Shown here one piece after another: positions 27,959 to 41,414 of a stretch of DNA of 64,000 nt. Below the pieces are notes generated by a model, which saw nothing but the letters and a program-made list of their open reading frames with translations, did no database searches and was not told the origin of the DNA. Origin of the DNA: Trifolium pratense (lineage: Eukaryota; Streptophyta; Magnoliopsida; Fabales; Fabaceae); contig NC_060061.1 of the NCBI RefSeq assembly GCF_020283565.1, positions 15,785,362 to 15,849,361 on the forward strand, in the 5' to 3' direction. Made by a program: the position numbers and the translations under genes. The first letter of the stretch is position 1, and the number at the start of each line of letters is the position of its first letter.

Positions 27959-30059
27959 TGTAACACCCCGAACTAACTACCCTTAAAACGTAATTTTAAA
28001 AAAACTTTTAAAGATCAGTAGCCGGAGCGCTACGGAAAAACATTTTTAAAACGATCATGCACATGACGTGAAAGGTTGCAGCGGAAAACATAAGAAAGGA
28101 TTTTCAAATAACAAATAACATTTATCTCAAAAGATGTTTTATATACATAAACCACAAAGTTAAAGTTCCACATCGATATACGACGGAAATCAAACGTTCC
28201 CCCGACTCGATGTTACAAAATACCAGAGCACTAGAAATATTACACAACCAAACTAAGCTTAACAAAACTATACAAAAAGGTAGCCTAACTAAGCTCCTCA
28301 CCCAAAAGTGCTCCACGCCAAAAAGATCCGCAACGGCAACTAAACCGCGACCTGAGTACCTGAACCCCCAAAGGTCCAGCACATAACAAATAGGTAGAGA
28401 GTTAGTAAACATAATCACATACAAACGAATATAGGAACGCACCTATATTCCACCTATCATGCATACTAACTCACACACATGCATAAGCAAATAAAATACC
28501 AAAAACCAAATACTCACAAATACACCACCAGATAGTTTCACGTCGTTTCGGACAACACAAAACACTTAACAAATAAATGCACATTTACTTAAATGCGTCT
28601 AATGCCAAACATTCAATGTCATGCCAACCTAGACACGACTAATGCATGTGGTACCATCTTCTTTATCAAGGATCTTACCATTGATATACTTCTTTATTGG
28701 ACAAGTCCAATATCCTTCTTTATCAGACAAGTCTGATATCCCTAAATAATGCATGAATTTATGAATGTCATGCATTTACCAAACATATGATAAACTCACA
28801 AATGGATAACATAATCCATTAAACTTCTTTATCAGACAAACTGATATTCTTCTTTATCGGACAAACCCGATATACAACACACATTTACTTCTTTGACATT
28901 TTATATAAATGCCATCCCAAAACACAATTATTAAACATATAATAATTGGAATCCAATACAAAACCAAATACATATACATACCCACTTTGAACTGCAAATC
29001 ATTGCATACTCGTGCGAATCATTAAACTCACACACTAGTAATACACTATAATACCAAGGAAACATATTCCAATAGCCCAATTGAATTATAGACCCCCACA
29101 ACAAAATTTGGAAAACCAATTCCCTCGCTGAGCGAGAGTCAGCGAGAGTTGGCGAACAGACAACAGACTGGTTGGATTATTTGGTGATCCTGGCGAGAAT
29201 TGGCGAGAGTCAGCGAGCTCGTCGCTATCTCTCGCTGAAGCTTCGCTCAGCGACCACATCAAGAACAAGCAAGCTCGCCACAAGGCTCGCTCAGCGACCA
29301 AGCTGTTCTTGAGGGTTTTCAATGGCGGTTTAACACCCAAATTCACCAAAAATACATTTTTACATGTTATAAATACATAACAATCCATCAATCATGCATA
29401 TATCATACATATATACATAGAAACACATTCAAAAACACCCAAATATCTCAAAGCATGCAAAATCAAGCATTTTCTTGCATTTTTAGCAAAACCATAAACA
29501 TGGCCAAACATCTACAAATTCCCTTTGTTTTTCCCCAAAGAGTTTTACTACACAACAAGGATTATGAGTTCATGCTCTTGTTAAAGAAAAATTCACCCAA
29601 AACCCTAAAAGAAATTGGGTGAGAGAGTTTGGGAATGAAGGCTAGACACCTCCCCTCTCTATGATCACCCAAGCTTATGTTTCACTACTCTCACCTTGGA
29701 TTGATGATGATTCTTGGCCTCTAATCTCTTCTCCTTGCTCGAGTTCTAACTCCTCTTGGTTGCCCTAGCTCCACTCTTGGCTTATGTTCTTGCTCTTGGA
29801 AGAAAAATGACATAATGAAAAATATTTGCACTAAGGCTTGGCTTATATACCTCTCCCTATTTCTCATGGATCAAAGCCCAAATGCCTAAGCCCACTAAGC
29901 TAAGTCTCACGCCTAAGGCCCACTAACATGGCATAAGTTTCGCTCACCAACTTAAGTTCGCGCTAAATAATTATACGTCGCGTAAATAAATATTTAACAC
30001 TAACCCAAAATATATGCAAATATATAAAATATCGATTTACTAAAAATCGGGTCGTTACA
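27959..30059 (-). repeat. 5' LTR of element I
   Basis: 2101 bp, the same length as the 3' LTR with no indels detected by eye. Differences are scattered substitutions, for example near 28047, 28315, 28432, 29193 and 29575. The target duplication tgttg follows at 30060. Confidence 0.95.
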
Positions 30060-30064
30060 TGTTG

Positions 30065-31857
30065 CAAGTCGATAATCATATTTATAATAAAATACTTTAG
30101 GTCAAGTAACGTCCCTTGTTTATGATTGCTTAGAAATTACCAACCTTTAATTCAAAAATATAGAATAATCATGACTAGTTACAATATCATTCAATCCAAT
30201 ATAGCCAACATGTGAGGTGTGAAAGGAACAAATTGTTACCAATCAGTCCTATATAGAATTAATCATGACCAGTTTTTCTTAAATTTATTTAATCTTGAAC
30301 ACTTGAACATCCAAGTAAGATTGTATGACCTCTCACACTTTTAAGTAATAAAGGACAATAGCTAGGAACAACTACCTAACAAAATCAAAACCAATCCAAA
30401 GACAAAACACCACAACCAACCGGGATGTAAACCAAAAGTTAGAGGGACTTCTACACACGTATCCCACCAAACTAATACACTAAGGTACAAAACATAGGCA
30501 AGAAGCAAAAACATCCACAGCAGCAAAACTCAACACAAGCACAGCAATACAACAGTCTCGTTAGCACAACAAAATACAAAAAGAAAAACGCAAGGCAGAA
30601 GGCAATTAGGAGTTCCAGGAAAAGCAACCTTAAAGGGACAATCTATCCACATCACACAGAGACCAACAAAACAGTCCTCACAAAAAAAAAATTCAAAAAC
30701 AACCAGGCCAAGATAGCAGCAACAATCACATAACACCAACCAGTTGAAAAATGCATACCATCTGAACACCGCATACTAAACGCCGATCGTAAATTATTGC
30801 AATGCAAAAACAAATGAGTAGAACTCTCCGGTTGTGCCACACACAACTGCAATCCAATAACCTTATTCACTTTAAAATATTCAAATGTCACAACTCAATG
30901 TTGAAAATCCAAGAAATAGAAAAACATAAACTACAACTTTAGAACATTTTCAAAATTAAAATGACCAAATAAAAAATTGGATACAACCACTTCTCAAGTT
31001 TCATTTTTTCTTCACATAAACAATCTATAAAATTGAATAATTTGATTAGAGAGCTGTCAACAATAATTTTTCACCAAGCATTAGACACATTTTAATATTC
31101 TACAAAATTCTAATTATCTATGGAGGAGTACAATATCAGTTTATCATGAATTAGAGGCATCTACAACTGTCAAATCAACAAACAAGAAAGGGGAAATGAA
31201 CAATAAAATCAAACACAATAGTAGCAAATACAGGTTTCAAGAATGAAAATCAAATTTAGGTTTTAGGAAAAACAAAAGAAAATAGTGGAACACAATTTCA
31301 TAGGGTTCAAGGATAAAATAGCGAACCTGGTCAGTGAGAGATCTCAACGAAAGAGGCATGTGTTGCCGCTGTAAGCTGGCGAAGATTGTGTGGGGGTGCT
31401 AACGGTTCTCAGTGCAGTAGCGATGAGGGATATTGTAATACTTGTGTCGACGTTAAAGACGAACGCCGGAGCAGTTGCAAAAAGAGGGAAAAAAAATCGT
31501 AACCGGTGAAGAGGAGAAAGAAGAAAATAGAGATGAAAGGTCGTGACCGGTCGATGGCTAATGAGGAAGAAGAAGACGGAGGCTTCTTGCGGTCGAGAAG
31601 ATTGAGTCGCTTAGAGAGGAATAGGGTTCGTGAGGAGGTAGTGTGAAGGAAGAATACTTAGGGTTCAATCCAGTTTTCTATTTTATTAAAAATCTAAAAT
31701 GAAAGTTTTAAATCGTGTTGGCCGATGTACAGGATTACAAAATTTGAGAATTGGTCACTTATTCACAAAATTGCCACCGTGTTTTGTTTTTAAATTAGCT
31801 TTTCTACACCTGATTTAAAATCCCTGATTTAAAATGTGTATTTTCCACTAGATATAT
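30065..31857. other. Unassigned A/T-rich stretch with possible LINE and exon remnants
   Basis: No intact gene. Two weak signals, both on the minus strand. Around 30790-30852 a frame reads CVAQPESSTHLFLHC, like the zinc-binding tail of plant LINE reverse transcriptases (C, E, HLF-HC). Around 31337-31370 a pyrimidine-rich leader is followed by an ATG frame (MPLSLRSLTDQ) that ends at a plausible CAG/GT donor, as in a first exon. Neither can be extended into a gene model. Confidence 0.3.
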
Positions 31858-32873
31858 ACATCGTACAAATTCGCCAATGATGGCGGTAATGCAATCTTAT
31901 ACGCCACTTTCCCCACTCTTCTCAAAATCTGAAACGGCCCAATAAATCGTGACGTTAACTTTCTTGACTTCAACGCACGTCCTACTCCAGTAGTCGAAGT
32001 AACTCTCAGGAATACATGATCTCCCTCTTGGAATTCAATGTCCTTCCTCCTCTTGTCATGATAACTCTTCTGACGACTCTGAGACGCTTTCATCTTCTCC
32101 CGAATCATCCTAATCTTCTCCGTTGTCTCTTGTACAATCTCTGGTCCAAGAATTGCACTTTCTCTGGTTTCATACCAACATAGAGGTGTCCTACACCTTC
32201 TTCCATACAAGGCTTCAAACGGTGCCATTCTGATACTCGAATGGTAACTGTTGTTATATGTGAACTCTACCAACGATAAACAAGAATCCCAATTCACGCT
32301 TTGCTCCAAAACGCAAGCTCTTAACAAATCTTCCAAAGATTGTATCGTCCTCTCCGACTGACCATCTGTCTGAGGATGATAAGCTAAACTCAACCTCAAC
32401 TTCGTCCCTAAAGCCTCTTGCAAGCTTTCCCAAAATCTAGAAGTAAATCTCGGATCTCTATCCGAAATAATACTCGATGGAATACCATGTAGCTTCACGA
32501 TCTGCTCAACATTGATCTCAGCCAGCTTAGGCACCAAAGTACCTCTCTTGATAGCAATGAAATGAGCACACTTCGTCAAACGATCAACCACTACCCAAAT
32601 CACCTCGTTACCTTTCTTGGTCTTGGGTAAACCTCTCACAAAATCCATCGCAATGCTATCCCATTTCCATTCTGGTATAAACATTGGTTGCAATAAACCA
32701 AACGGCTTCTAATGCTCAATCTTCGATTTCTGACAAACTAAGCACACATAGACAAACTCCGAAATTTGCCTCTTCATTCCCGGCCACCAAAATAACTTTC
32801 TCAAATCCTGATACATCTTGGTTACCCCAGGATGAATACTCAATCCGCTTCTGTGACCTTCGTCCATAATCAT
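31858..32873 (-). pseudogene. Tekay integrase fragment
   Basis: Part of a Tekay pol on the minus strand, from the HHCC zinc finger ([19 protein letters not shown] near 32780-32840) through the catalytic core ([31 protein letters not shown]) to just before the chromodomain. A stop (TAG at 32709-32711) replaces the conserved Gln of the EHQKP motif. The piece is cut at 31858 within the segment after ALPPSLANL and at 32873 by LTR J. It most resembles element B's integrase but is clearly diverged. Confidence 0.9.
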
Positions 32874-35240
32874 TGTAACGACCCGATTTATTTTCTCGTA
32901 ATTATTTATTTATCTTATTTATGGTGGGGTAGCGTTTAAATATTTTATCGAGCGTAGAATAATTAATTAGCGCGAGCGTAAGTTAGCGAACGAGTGATTT
33001 ATGGCTTGGGCATGAAGGGGGCGAAATATGGGCCAAGAGCATGAATAGTAATGGGCCTTGTTTGGTCACAAAAGTCATAAGCAAGTGGATGATGCAAGTG
33101 GGAGCTTTGATGAGAAATGGATGGCCTTGATCTTAGAACTTGGTGAACAAGTTAATCATGTGGCCTTGATCATAAGACTTTGGAATCAAGGAAAATCACA
33201 TGGCTAGGATTTGTTCACAATTAATATTTATGACCATGAATAGTCCTTTGGGTTCATTTGTCATGAGAATTGCAAGAACAAGCAAGAACAAAGTTGTGCT
33301 AGGGTTTGGAGCAAGAGAAAGCCACGAAATTTGAGGAGAGGGAAGAGCTAAGTTTTCATCAATTTCTAAGGTAAGAGAGTTAGTCTAATAACTTAGGGTG
33401 ATTAATAGAGAGGGGAGATTGTCTAGGTCTCCTCACCCAAACTCTCTACACCTTTTTCCTTTGGGTTTTGTGGGGGAAATTCATGGGAATGTGTTTATCT
33501 ATATGATTAATTTGATTATATATGATTTGGTGTGTTGATTCATGAATTGGAAATGAATTTGTGAGGTTTGCTTATTTTGCAAAGAAATCCATGAATATGT
33601 ATGTGTGTATAAGTGTTTTGATGGTTAAAATGAATTGTGTTATGTGTTTATGATATACTTGGTTGATTGTTGTTGAAGTGTGGATAAGTTGGTGTGCTTG
33701 GTATGAACCCTAGATGGTCCTTGGCCAAGCCTTAGCCAAGCTAAATGGTTTTGAAAATGTTTATGAGTTGTGGTGAAGTGTTCTTGACATATATGTCATG
33801 AACAATGTAAATGAATGAGGTCTTGATGCTTAGATGAATTGTCCTAAGTATTTTGAACATGTATGTATGTTGAGGAGGGTTTAGAACATGGAAAATAAGG
33901 TTGTGTGGAGGATTTGAGAATTTAGAGTTTATAAAGAAAAGTTGGAAAACTGTTTTTGGTTTAGGTCTGCACCTTTACGTGCATTTCTGACCATGTTAGG
34001 CTTTGAACTGGGTTCAGTAGCCAACATGAGAGTTGTAGATATTTTCGTTAGCTTTTCAACGAATATTGGTGCGTCTCAATTGGACGTACGTAGCCCAAGT
34101 TATGATAGTTTTCGTAAGGGGCGTGAGAGTTAAGTTTTGAAAACTGTTTCATAGAGGTCTGAAGCAAAACGTGTTGTTTTGACCCCTTTGGGTTGTGATT
34201 TGGTTTTAGTGGCCAACATGAAAGTTGTAGCCCTGTTTGTTAGATTTCTAACGAATATTAGTGCGTCTCAATTGGACGATCGTTGAACGAGTTATGGCCA
34301 TTCTCGTGGGAGGCTTGTTTGAGGCAAGCTTGCCCTGGGGAAGCCCATAGGCGCGCCCCAAGCTTGCCCTGGCCAGGGCAAGTTGCCTAGCTTCCTGGCG
34401 CACTGTTCACAGTGTAGAAAAGTGTTGACTTTTGGGTTGACTTTTAGGGTTTTTGACCCCGGAACCTATTTTACTCAGTTTTTCGAGTAGACTCCGTTTC
34501 CGATGTTTGTTTTATGAGTTGAGGCATGCTTAATATAGTTGTTTATATTATTTGCATGAGGTTGAATATGTGGATTGAATTGATGTATGTGTTGATGATT
34601 GTTTGATGTATATTTGATGATGATGATGTTTTGTGATCAAACCATGTTGTAGATAATTAATTAATCATGTGTTGGCGATTAATTGTGATACGTTGTTTTG
34701 TGATTGATGATTGTGATATTGTCAATGGTTGTGGTATATTGTTGATGATGAGATTAAGATAAATAAGGATTAATTATCTTAATGAGATGTATAGGAATGT
34801 TAAGTAAATTAGTATGTTTTACTTGGACATTCATGCATCATTTTATGATTGGAAGTAGAGTCCGTCATGACTATAAAATGAACAATGAGCGTGTCTTTTC
34901 ATGACAAAAACTGATAATCACCGGATGTGGGTGATGATCACCGGATGTGGGTGATAATTACTGGATGTGGGTAATATATTTACCGGATGTGGGTAAATGA
35001 ATGCAGAGTCCGCCATGACTTTAAAATGAGCAAGAGTAGAGTTCGTCATGACTATAATCTGAACAATGCAGAGTCCGTCATGACTATAATCTGAACAATG
35101 TATTTTGTGGTATTATATTACATTAGGAATTTATGTGTATTCCTATTTGTAATTGATTGAATTGGTTGATGAGTTTGGTTGATGTTTGATATTGTCCGAG
35201 ACGACATGAAACTATATGTTGTGTGTATATTGTGGATAAT
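32874..35240 (+). repeat. LTR J, Tekay-like, truncated at its 3' end
   Basis: Starts tgtaacgacccga abruptly inside the integrase fragment and runs in the same order as solo LTR H. It carries two copies of the ...gcgtctcaattggacg... module (about 34070 and 34260), the gactttt...ccccggaacctatttta block (about 34450) and the gtccgagacgacatgaaac phrase (about 35195). The last several hundred bases expected before a TTACA end are missing. Short internal repeats (accggatgtgggt; gagtccgtcatgac) occur at 34915-35100. No gene inside. Confidence 0.8.
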
Positions 35241-36184
35241 TGAATAACGACTTGGGGCGAGATATCCTCACCACGATGTGGAGATGACCGTTCCACCTAT
35301 TTAGGAACATATATCTCACATGAGCTATAATTTTGGTCCTCAATCTCCTGAGGTTTGACGGAGTTCATCCTTACCCCTTCTTACATTTAGGGAAATATCT
35401 TCACCAGGCCCTCCATTCCGATGGGCCTTTCATCATCTTCAGACGAATAACCCACTTAGGAGAGTTGGGTCTTAGGCGAATGATACCCCGATATTTTGTC
35501 CAGTACAATTTTATTTGGAGGGTATTGATGTGGAAATTAACTAATATAAGATATATTCGAATAATTTTTTTTAGGTTATTTTTGTTTCATATTTATTTTA
35601 CTATAGATATTATGAGATTAATTTAACCTTTTTTTTTTGTTTGCTTGAGGGCCTTCAAGAGTATATATTTTACTCATATATTAAGGAACATGCGTCATTT
35701 TTCTATAATTTATATGTGGGCCTACTTTTTTTTTTATTTACATGGGGTTATATTTATATTCATATATTAATACGGGGCCTATTTTTATTTTGTAATTTAT
35801 GTAGATTTTTTTTTGTAATTTATATGGGACTTATATTTTTACTCATATTATCAGGAGGATATTGACATGTACAATTAAATGATATAAGCTATACATGGAT
35901 CTATATTTATTTCATATTTTGTTTCATATTTATTTTACTATTGATATTATGAGGCATTTTTTTGTAATTTATATGAGAGCCTATATTTTTACACATATAT
36001 TAATATAATGCTTATATTTTTATTCATATAATAATACAAGGGACTATTTTTTTTGTTAATTAATATGGGGCCTACTATTCGGTTCAAACTTTAAAAATTA
36101 AATTTTCACTTGAAGTGTTGTCTACTTAAATTTTGGTTAGTTGCTTCTACTTCAAATTCTATTGTGTAATATTTTTTGAGTTTA
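35241..36184. other. A/T-rich unassigned stretch with imperfect repeats
   Basis: 35241-35520 is of moderate composition and matches nothing I recognise. 35560-36080 contains several imperfect copies of a phrase built from tttttactcatatatta and atggggccta. No coding sequence is supported. Confidence 0.4.
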
Positions 36185-36346
36185 ATGAAGATGCACTGGC
36201 AGTGTAAAATAATTTTACACAATCATCTAATAAAAAAACTGTCAATTTGACATGTCATATCAAGAAAGTGGGGTGAAGTGACGGAAAACATGGTTGCTAT
36301 TGATTGACAATATAAAATTATTTTACACTGTTAGTGCATATTCATT
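36185..36346. mobile_element. Small MITE with about 30-bp terminal inverted repeats
   Basis: The left end reads aatgaagatgcactggcagt followed by gtaaaataatttta. The right end is its inverted, slightly diverged copy (taaaattattttacactgtt, then agtgcatattcatt). Length about 160 bp, non-coding. The target duplication is not clear, so the superfamily is not assigned. Confidence 0.75.
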
Positions 36347-36391
36347 TTTCTCTTATTTTTTTATGTCGTTTTTCTTTTAAATTATGATTTT

Positions 36392-36423
<32 letters not shown>
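36392..36423. repeat. (TTG)n microsatellite
   Basis: About ten perfect ttg units. Confidence 0.9.
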
Positions 36424-36424
<1 letters not shown>

Positions 36425-36624
36425 TCTTATGAACTTAAATCAAGCGAGTTTATAATCACAATTTATTAATATGATTTTATATTTATTAATATGATTTTAT
36501 ATCTTAGTTCTATTTTATTATAATATTTTCTAATATTTTGTTCACATGCAACGCAATAGACGCGTGTCTCACCGCGCAACCCTTGCTGCGTAACACATGT
36601 TTTCTATTGGTTTACGTATTAATA

Positions 36625-36650
36625 CTAGTTAGTACCCGTGCGTCGCACGG
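36625..36650 (-). other. Helitron K 3' terminus (hairpin plus CTAG)
   Basis: Stem ccgtgc/gcacgg with a three-base loop, followed on the minus strand by ggtactaa and the terminal ctag. The next base outside is T, as required for insertion between A and T. Confidence 0.75.
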
Positions 36651-37461
36651 AATTTAGGGATGATAAAAAAAAAGTTACACATATTTGAATTAATGCAACA
36701 AATCAAATAATTTGATTATGACCATACACACAAAATACATCTAACGATCAACGTCGGTTGATTATACCGTTCATGAGTGTGCCATTATATCTACAAAATT
36801 CATATCACACAAAATTTTAAAATAATACAAAATGTAATACATAATCTAAATTAGTGCAACAAAAAAAAATCCACATTAAATAACACAGATGACCAAAGTT
36901 TTATAATTAAGTGAGTTAATAAAGCAACTCAATATGAAATTAAAAAAAAAAATCTGAATAATCAATTGAAATGAAAAACACAACTATCAGTAGGCGCTTA
37001 AATTTTATAAAATTTAATCCATATTATTTGAATAATATATATTTTGGACTGGGCCAAGAGCTCATTCGCAAAATGGACCGAGTTACCGGATCTATATTTG
37101 ACAAAGCACGCAATACAATTGACACATTCTAATTACAGACAATTACCATCCGGAAGGGATATGTACATTGTCGCACTGCCATCAGACAACATTTGTCACA
37201 ATTACAGGGGGCAGGATAATATTTTAGGTCTTAAAACCCTAATTTTCTTATATAAAGACTGACAAAAGGCTATTTCAAGTATACAATATCTAGCCCTAAA
37301 AATATTTCTCACCTCAAGAAAATACAACATATAAAAAAAGTAGTTCAAAGTCCCTAACACACACGACATCAAATAAATGTGAATTGACATAAAATGAATT
37401 AAAAATGTAAAAGTAGGGAAAAAACCAACATAAATAAATAAAAAAAGAATTGAGTTAATCG

Positions 37462-37624
37462 TTAGTTGGTCCAGTGGTGTTTGACACTAGATTTGATAGG
37501 GAAGACCACTGTTCAGTCCCTCGCAACTGCGATCGGGAGGGGGTTGAAACCGCTTGATGCCAGAACAGATCCCGAACCAAATTAGACGGTCCAATAGGCC
37601 AGATACTGGTGGTGAAAAAAAAAA
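37462..37624 (+). mobile_element. tRNA-derived SINE
   Basis: An A-box-like ttagttggtccagtgg near the start and a B-box-like gttcagtccc about 45 bp downstream form a split pol III promoter. A unique body (gaaccaaattagacggtccaa) ends in a run of A. About 160 bp. No clear target duplication. The body style recalls SINEs abundant in legumes. Confidence 0.65.
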
Positions 37625-37791
37625 TGTGAAGACATCCCTTAATATCCGAAAATCTAGACACAGTAGGTCGCCTAAGCCTATGGAAACTCGACCAAAAATT
37701 CAAGAAAACTTAGACACACGACCATTAAAAAAAAACACATTGGTTCTATTTCATTTGTCATTCTTATCACGAGACCAATTCATGTGCTGAC

Positions 37792-38397
37792 AACTTGACT
37801 AATAAAGGGAATAAGTTCTAACCCTAGGAGATGATACACAATGATTTTTTTTTCTCTCATCTCCTAAGTTCTAACCCTAGTCGTCACCTTTTTTCTTCTT
37901 CTTAGCTTATCAAAGAGGGGTGATTTCAGGTCAAATCTTGACCTAAAATCACCCCTCCAAATTGTTTTTTCTTTCTCGTTATTAAATAAGTGTGATTTTT
38001 CACATATTTGTTATCCCGTCCTTGTGCGGTGTATTCTGTTGTGCCGTCTCTGTGCGGTGTATTTTGTTTTCCCGTCTTTGTGCGGTGTTCATTTGTTTCA
38101 GGTTGAAGGATTAGATCCGATCAAGTACAAATCTATCCAATGTCGACTTTTGTGTCATCAACGCTGCAGATCTGGGGGCATGGACATTCCAGACACTTCA
38201 ATATAGTCATATATGTAGGCTTATGTAATTTGCCGTTTTATGCTATTAACATGGATGCTGTGAGTTTGTTTGCAGATTCATCCTTTTTGTTTTTAGCAAA
38301 TTTGTATTTGTATTACATCGATGTACTCTATCAGTTTGAATAAATGAATATCCTTTATTTTTAGTCAAAAAAAAAAAAAAACTTGACTAATAAGGGA
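37792..38397 (+). mobile_element. Poly-A retroposon with about 17-bp target duplication
   Basis: An insert of 570 bp (37811-38380) ends in a run of at least 14 A. It is flanked by acttgactaataaaggga (37793-37810) and acttgactaataaggga (38381-38397), which differ by one A. Before the tail is an aataaa signal; the body has three tgtgcggtgt-type repeats (38020-38095). It has no open frame of interest. It fits a 5'-truncated LINE tail or other target-primed retroposon. Confidence 0.85.
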
Positions 38398-41370
38398 TGT
38401 GATGGTGGTCGTGATTTGATTATTTATGAGCAAGTTCCTGCTCAAATTAGGCCTTTTTTTTTTGCTGATATTGTTGGAGTTGTCACTCCTCACTTGATTA
38501 ATATGTTATTTTCTTATTGGTAACATAAAGAAAAATACAAAAAACTTTAAACGAAAATTAATACAAAATACATTAAATGGTATTTCATTACAATTTAGTA
38601 GCTTACACGTATATGCGTTGACAAACTTTTGGATACACAACATTGATTGTAAAAGTTTGTGATCGATCACTATCATCTGTTATTAATATCTTTAAATCAG
38701 CTCGAGTTTTAACACGGGAAACGATAAAATAGGCTTAGGGAGATTCAAACCAAGGATAGAAAAAATAATAAGAAAAAAATTTAAATCATAGCTTTCGTAA
38801 AGCTCTAAAATACATAACTTTTGTCTAACTCCAAATTCAAAATTAAAGTCATTGCACAATAATCTCTTCAAACATAGAGTCAACATATTAAATTAATATG
38901 TTGTTTTAAATGTATGATAGCATATATATATTCATTAAACGATCCTCCATATACTATGCATCAATTTACCATTCTATTCCTTTTTCTTCTCCTTATCCCT
39001 CAAGGTTCTCATCATATATGCATCAGTGTCTATCTTCTCAAAAAGCTTACATACTATAAGTGCACCTGTAATAAAAGAAGTAAGTCAAAGCCATTATATG
39101 AAAGTTGTGAAAGTAAAGTAACAAAATGCAACATGTTTCATCCAAGCACCAGTTTTGGTGTAATAGCTCCCAAACTTCCAACATAGTTTTCTTAACTAAT
39201 TCAAAATCTTATATATAATGGCAATAAAAACCATAGTTCATGTGCAGAAAATGTAACATAATCAGAGCTAATATAGTGAAAGTAAACTCAACCCATTGTT
39301 GTAAGCCCTACACCCATTGGGTCATGCTGAAGGGCATCTGCATGATGCTACAGGGTTTGTAATGTAACAATCCTAGATTCAGCAAGATGGAAAACCAATT
39401 CTGATTGAACACACATCACATACAAATAACTATATTTAATCAAATGACAAAATAATGTTTCTTAGTTTTCCCTCCTCAATTTAGCTTCAGAACATTTAAA
39501 CTGGAGATATTATGAATAGAAAATGCTCTACTGCATTTAGTTAAGTATTTAAATGTACTTTAGTAAACAAAAAAGTCAACGTAAATCTAACTTAATCCAA
39601 CAAACCATGACATTGAAACAAAATTAAGATCCTATACACTTTTAGTCCCACCTGGCCTAACATATTCATTCTCGTATCAAACATGAAAGTCCATTGTTTG
39701 AGAAAATTTCAACAAAAAAAAAAGATCTCATTGTCTTTAATGTATTTCCGATCAAAAGTAGTAGTCTAATAGAACTACCTTTCACGTATAAAGGGCTCAA
39801 ATTCTCAATTAGTTAGAACTACCATTGATTGAGAACATGGTTTGTTGAGAATAGTCACAGCCTTGAGCAAAAAGTGAAGTTAAAGATTTAGAATTTCAAA
39901 TTTATGAAGCAGCTAAAATCATACATGAATATAAGCATTGAAAACCATTTACCTCATTAATATTAATATCTGCCGTAACCATATGAAAACTTAACCATAT
40001 GAAAACTTCTTGTGACAGTCTTTGTCAACTCAAACATTAGTAAAAGAAAGTGAATATAAAATAACAATAGTAAAAGAAAGAAAGTAAATGACCTCACAAC
40101 GATCCTCACCATTTGATCATAACCTTCTACTTCCAATTCTTCATTGAAACTTGATAGGAACCGATTACATTATGCACTCATAGTTTGACTTATGCTCCCT
40201 TCATCCTCTTTAATTAATCTCCCCTTCAACTATTTATGATAGCAATATTAAAATTTCATGACAGCAACCACTCAGCTAATGTTAATCTCCATGGTAACAG
40301 TCATGAAAGTAGCACTCTGAGACAAAAGTAACGTGCAGACAACATGTACAAAACCAGTAGAAAGAATGTAAAAAGTTATAATGCTTGATCTAACTAATGA
40401 TAAGCATGAGATGAACCAAATCTGAGTACAATTCCAAATTAAGACATCAGAAAATGTTGAACCTCGCAAAAGTTTTAGAAACAAAATGAGGTTTACAAAT
40501 TTACAAAGTAAAAGGAAACATTAAATTAGGGACAATGAGTCTGAAATTTTGCAAGTTTCAGTTCAATACTTATACAATTGAATCCAAATTTCAAAATACA
40601 CAAACATGATAATGACTAATAATTAAAGCAATTGTATCTTGGGAAAAAGATAAATGAATATGTTAGTCTTTGTAATTCAATGTGATTTTCATTTCACCTG
40701 GAAAAAAGATAATGAATAGCTAGTCATTGTAAACTTATGGAGCTGATTCAAAATGAGACTATGGCTTCAACACATCTAATCTAACCCCAAGCATGGAGTT
40801 AAAGCAGACAAACCATTCAAATATTATAAACTATCATTCAAGCAGATTCAAACATATGATTGAAATTAGAAAATCAGTCATATAATCAGTCATTCAAAGT
40901 CCACAATTCATGCAAAGGGAAAATAGTAACTAAAGATTATATTCATGAATGTCGTAATATCTTGAAAAATGCAAGTGCGAATTCATACTATTCAATTAAA
41001 AATTAATATTCGTTGTCAACTTTAAGAGTATAAGTCAGTCTAATATATTTCCAAAAAATTTAAACATGATTTACACTCCAATTTTCAAAAACCAAAGGAA
41101 AAAAAGGATGTAAGAGCAACTACATGTGGGAAAAAACAACAGAAAAACAGTTATTGGAATGAACAACTTTGGTCAATCAACCTACACCATATTTATACTA
41201 CATTTTGTTTGGGGGACTCTAATAGATTTAAACCAATAAGTCATTGTGTATCTATTTTTCAAGTTTCCATTCTAATCCAGTGAATGATCAGAGATAGAAG
41301 GAGTACATTTTCACAAACATGTTAAGTTCCTTTCTTAACTTCACATTTGGATACATTGAAATTTAAGTTC

Positions 41371-41373
<3 letters not shown>

Positions 41374-41413
<40 letters not shown>
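41374..41413. repeat. (GA)n microsatellite
   Basis: Twenty perfect ga units. The frame crossing it is an artefact. Confidence 0.95.

Positions 41414-41414
<1 letters not shown>

Larger units (their letters stand above)
24748..30059 (-). mobile_element. Element I: gag-only Tekay derivative (TR-GAG type), complete
   Basis: Complete element on the minus strand with LTRs of equal length (2101 bp each), primer site, gag and polypurine tract. Its internal region is only 1110 bp with no protease, RT, RNase H or integrase. The target duplications tgttg at 24743-24747 and 30060-30064 match. By eye the LTRs differ at about 20 positions (roughly 1%), so it is fairly recent. It must have moved using pol from a related autonomous element. 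The 210 bp before it (24538-24747) shows no recognisable feature. Confidence 0.95.
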
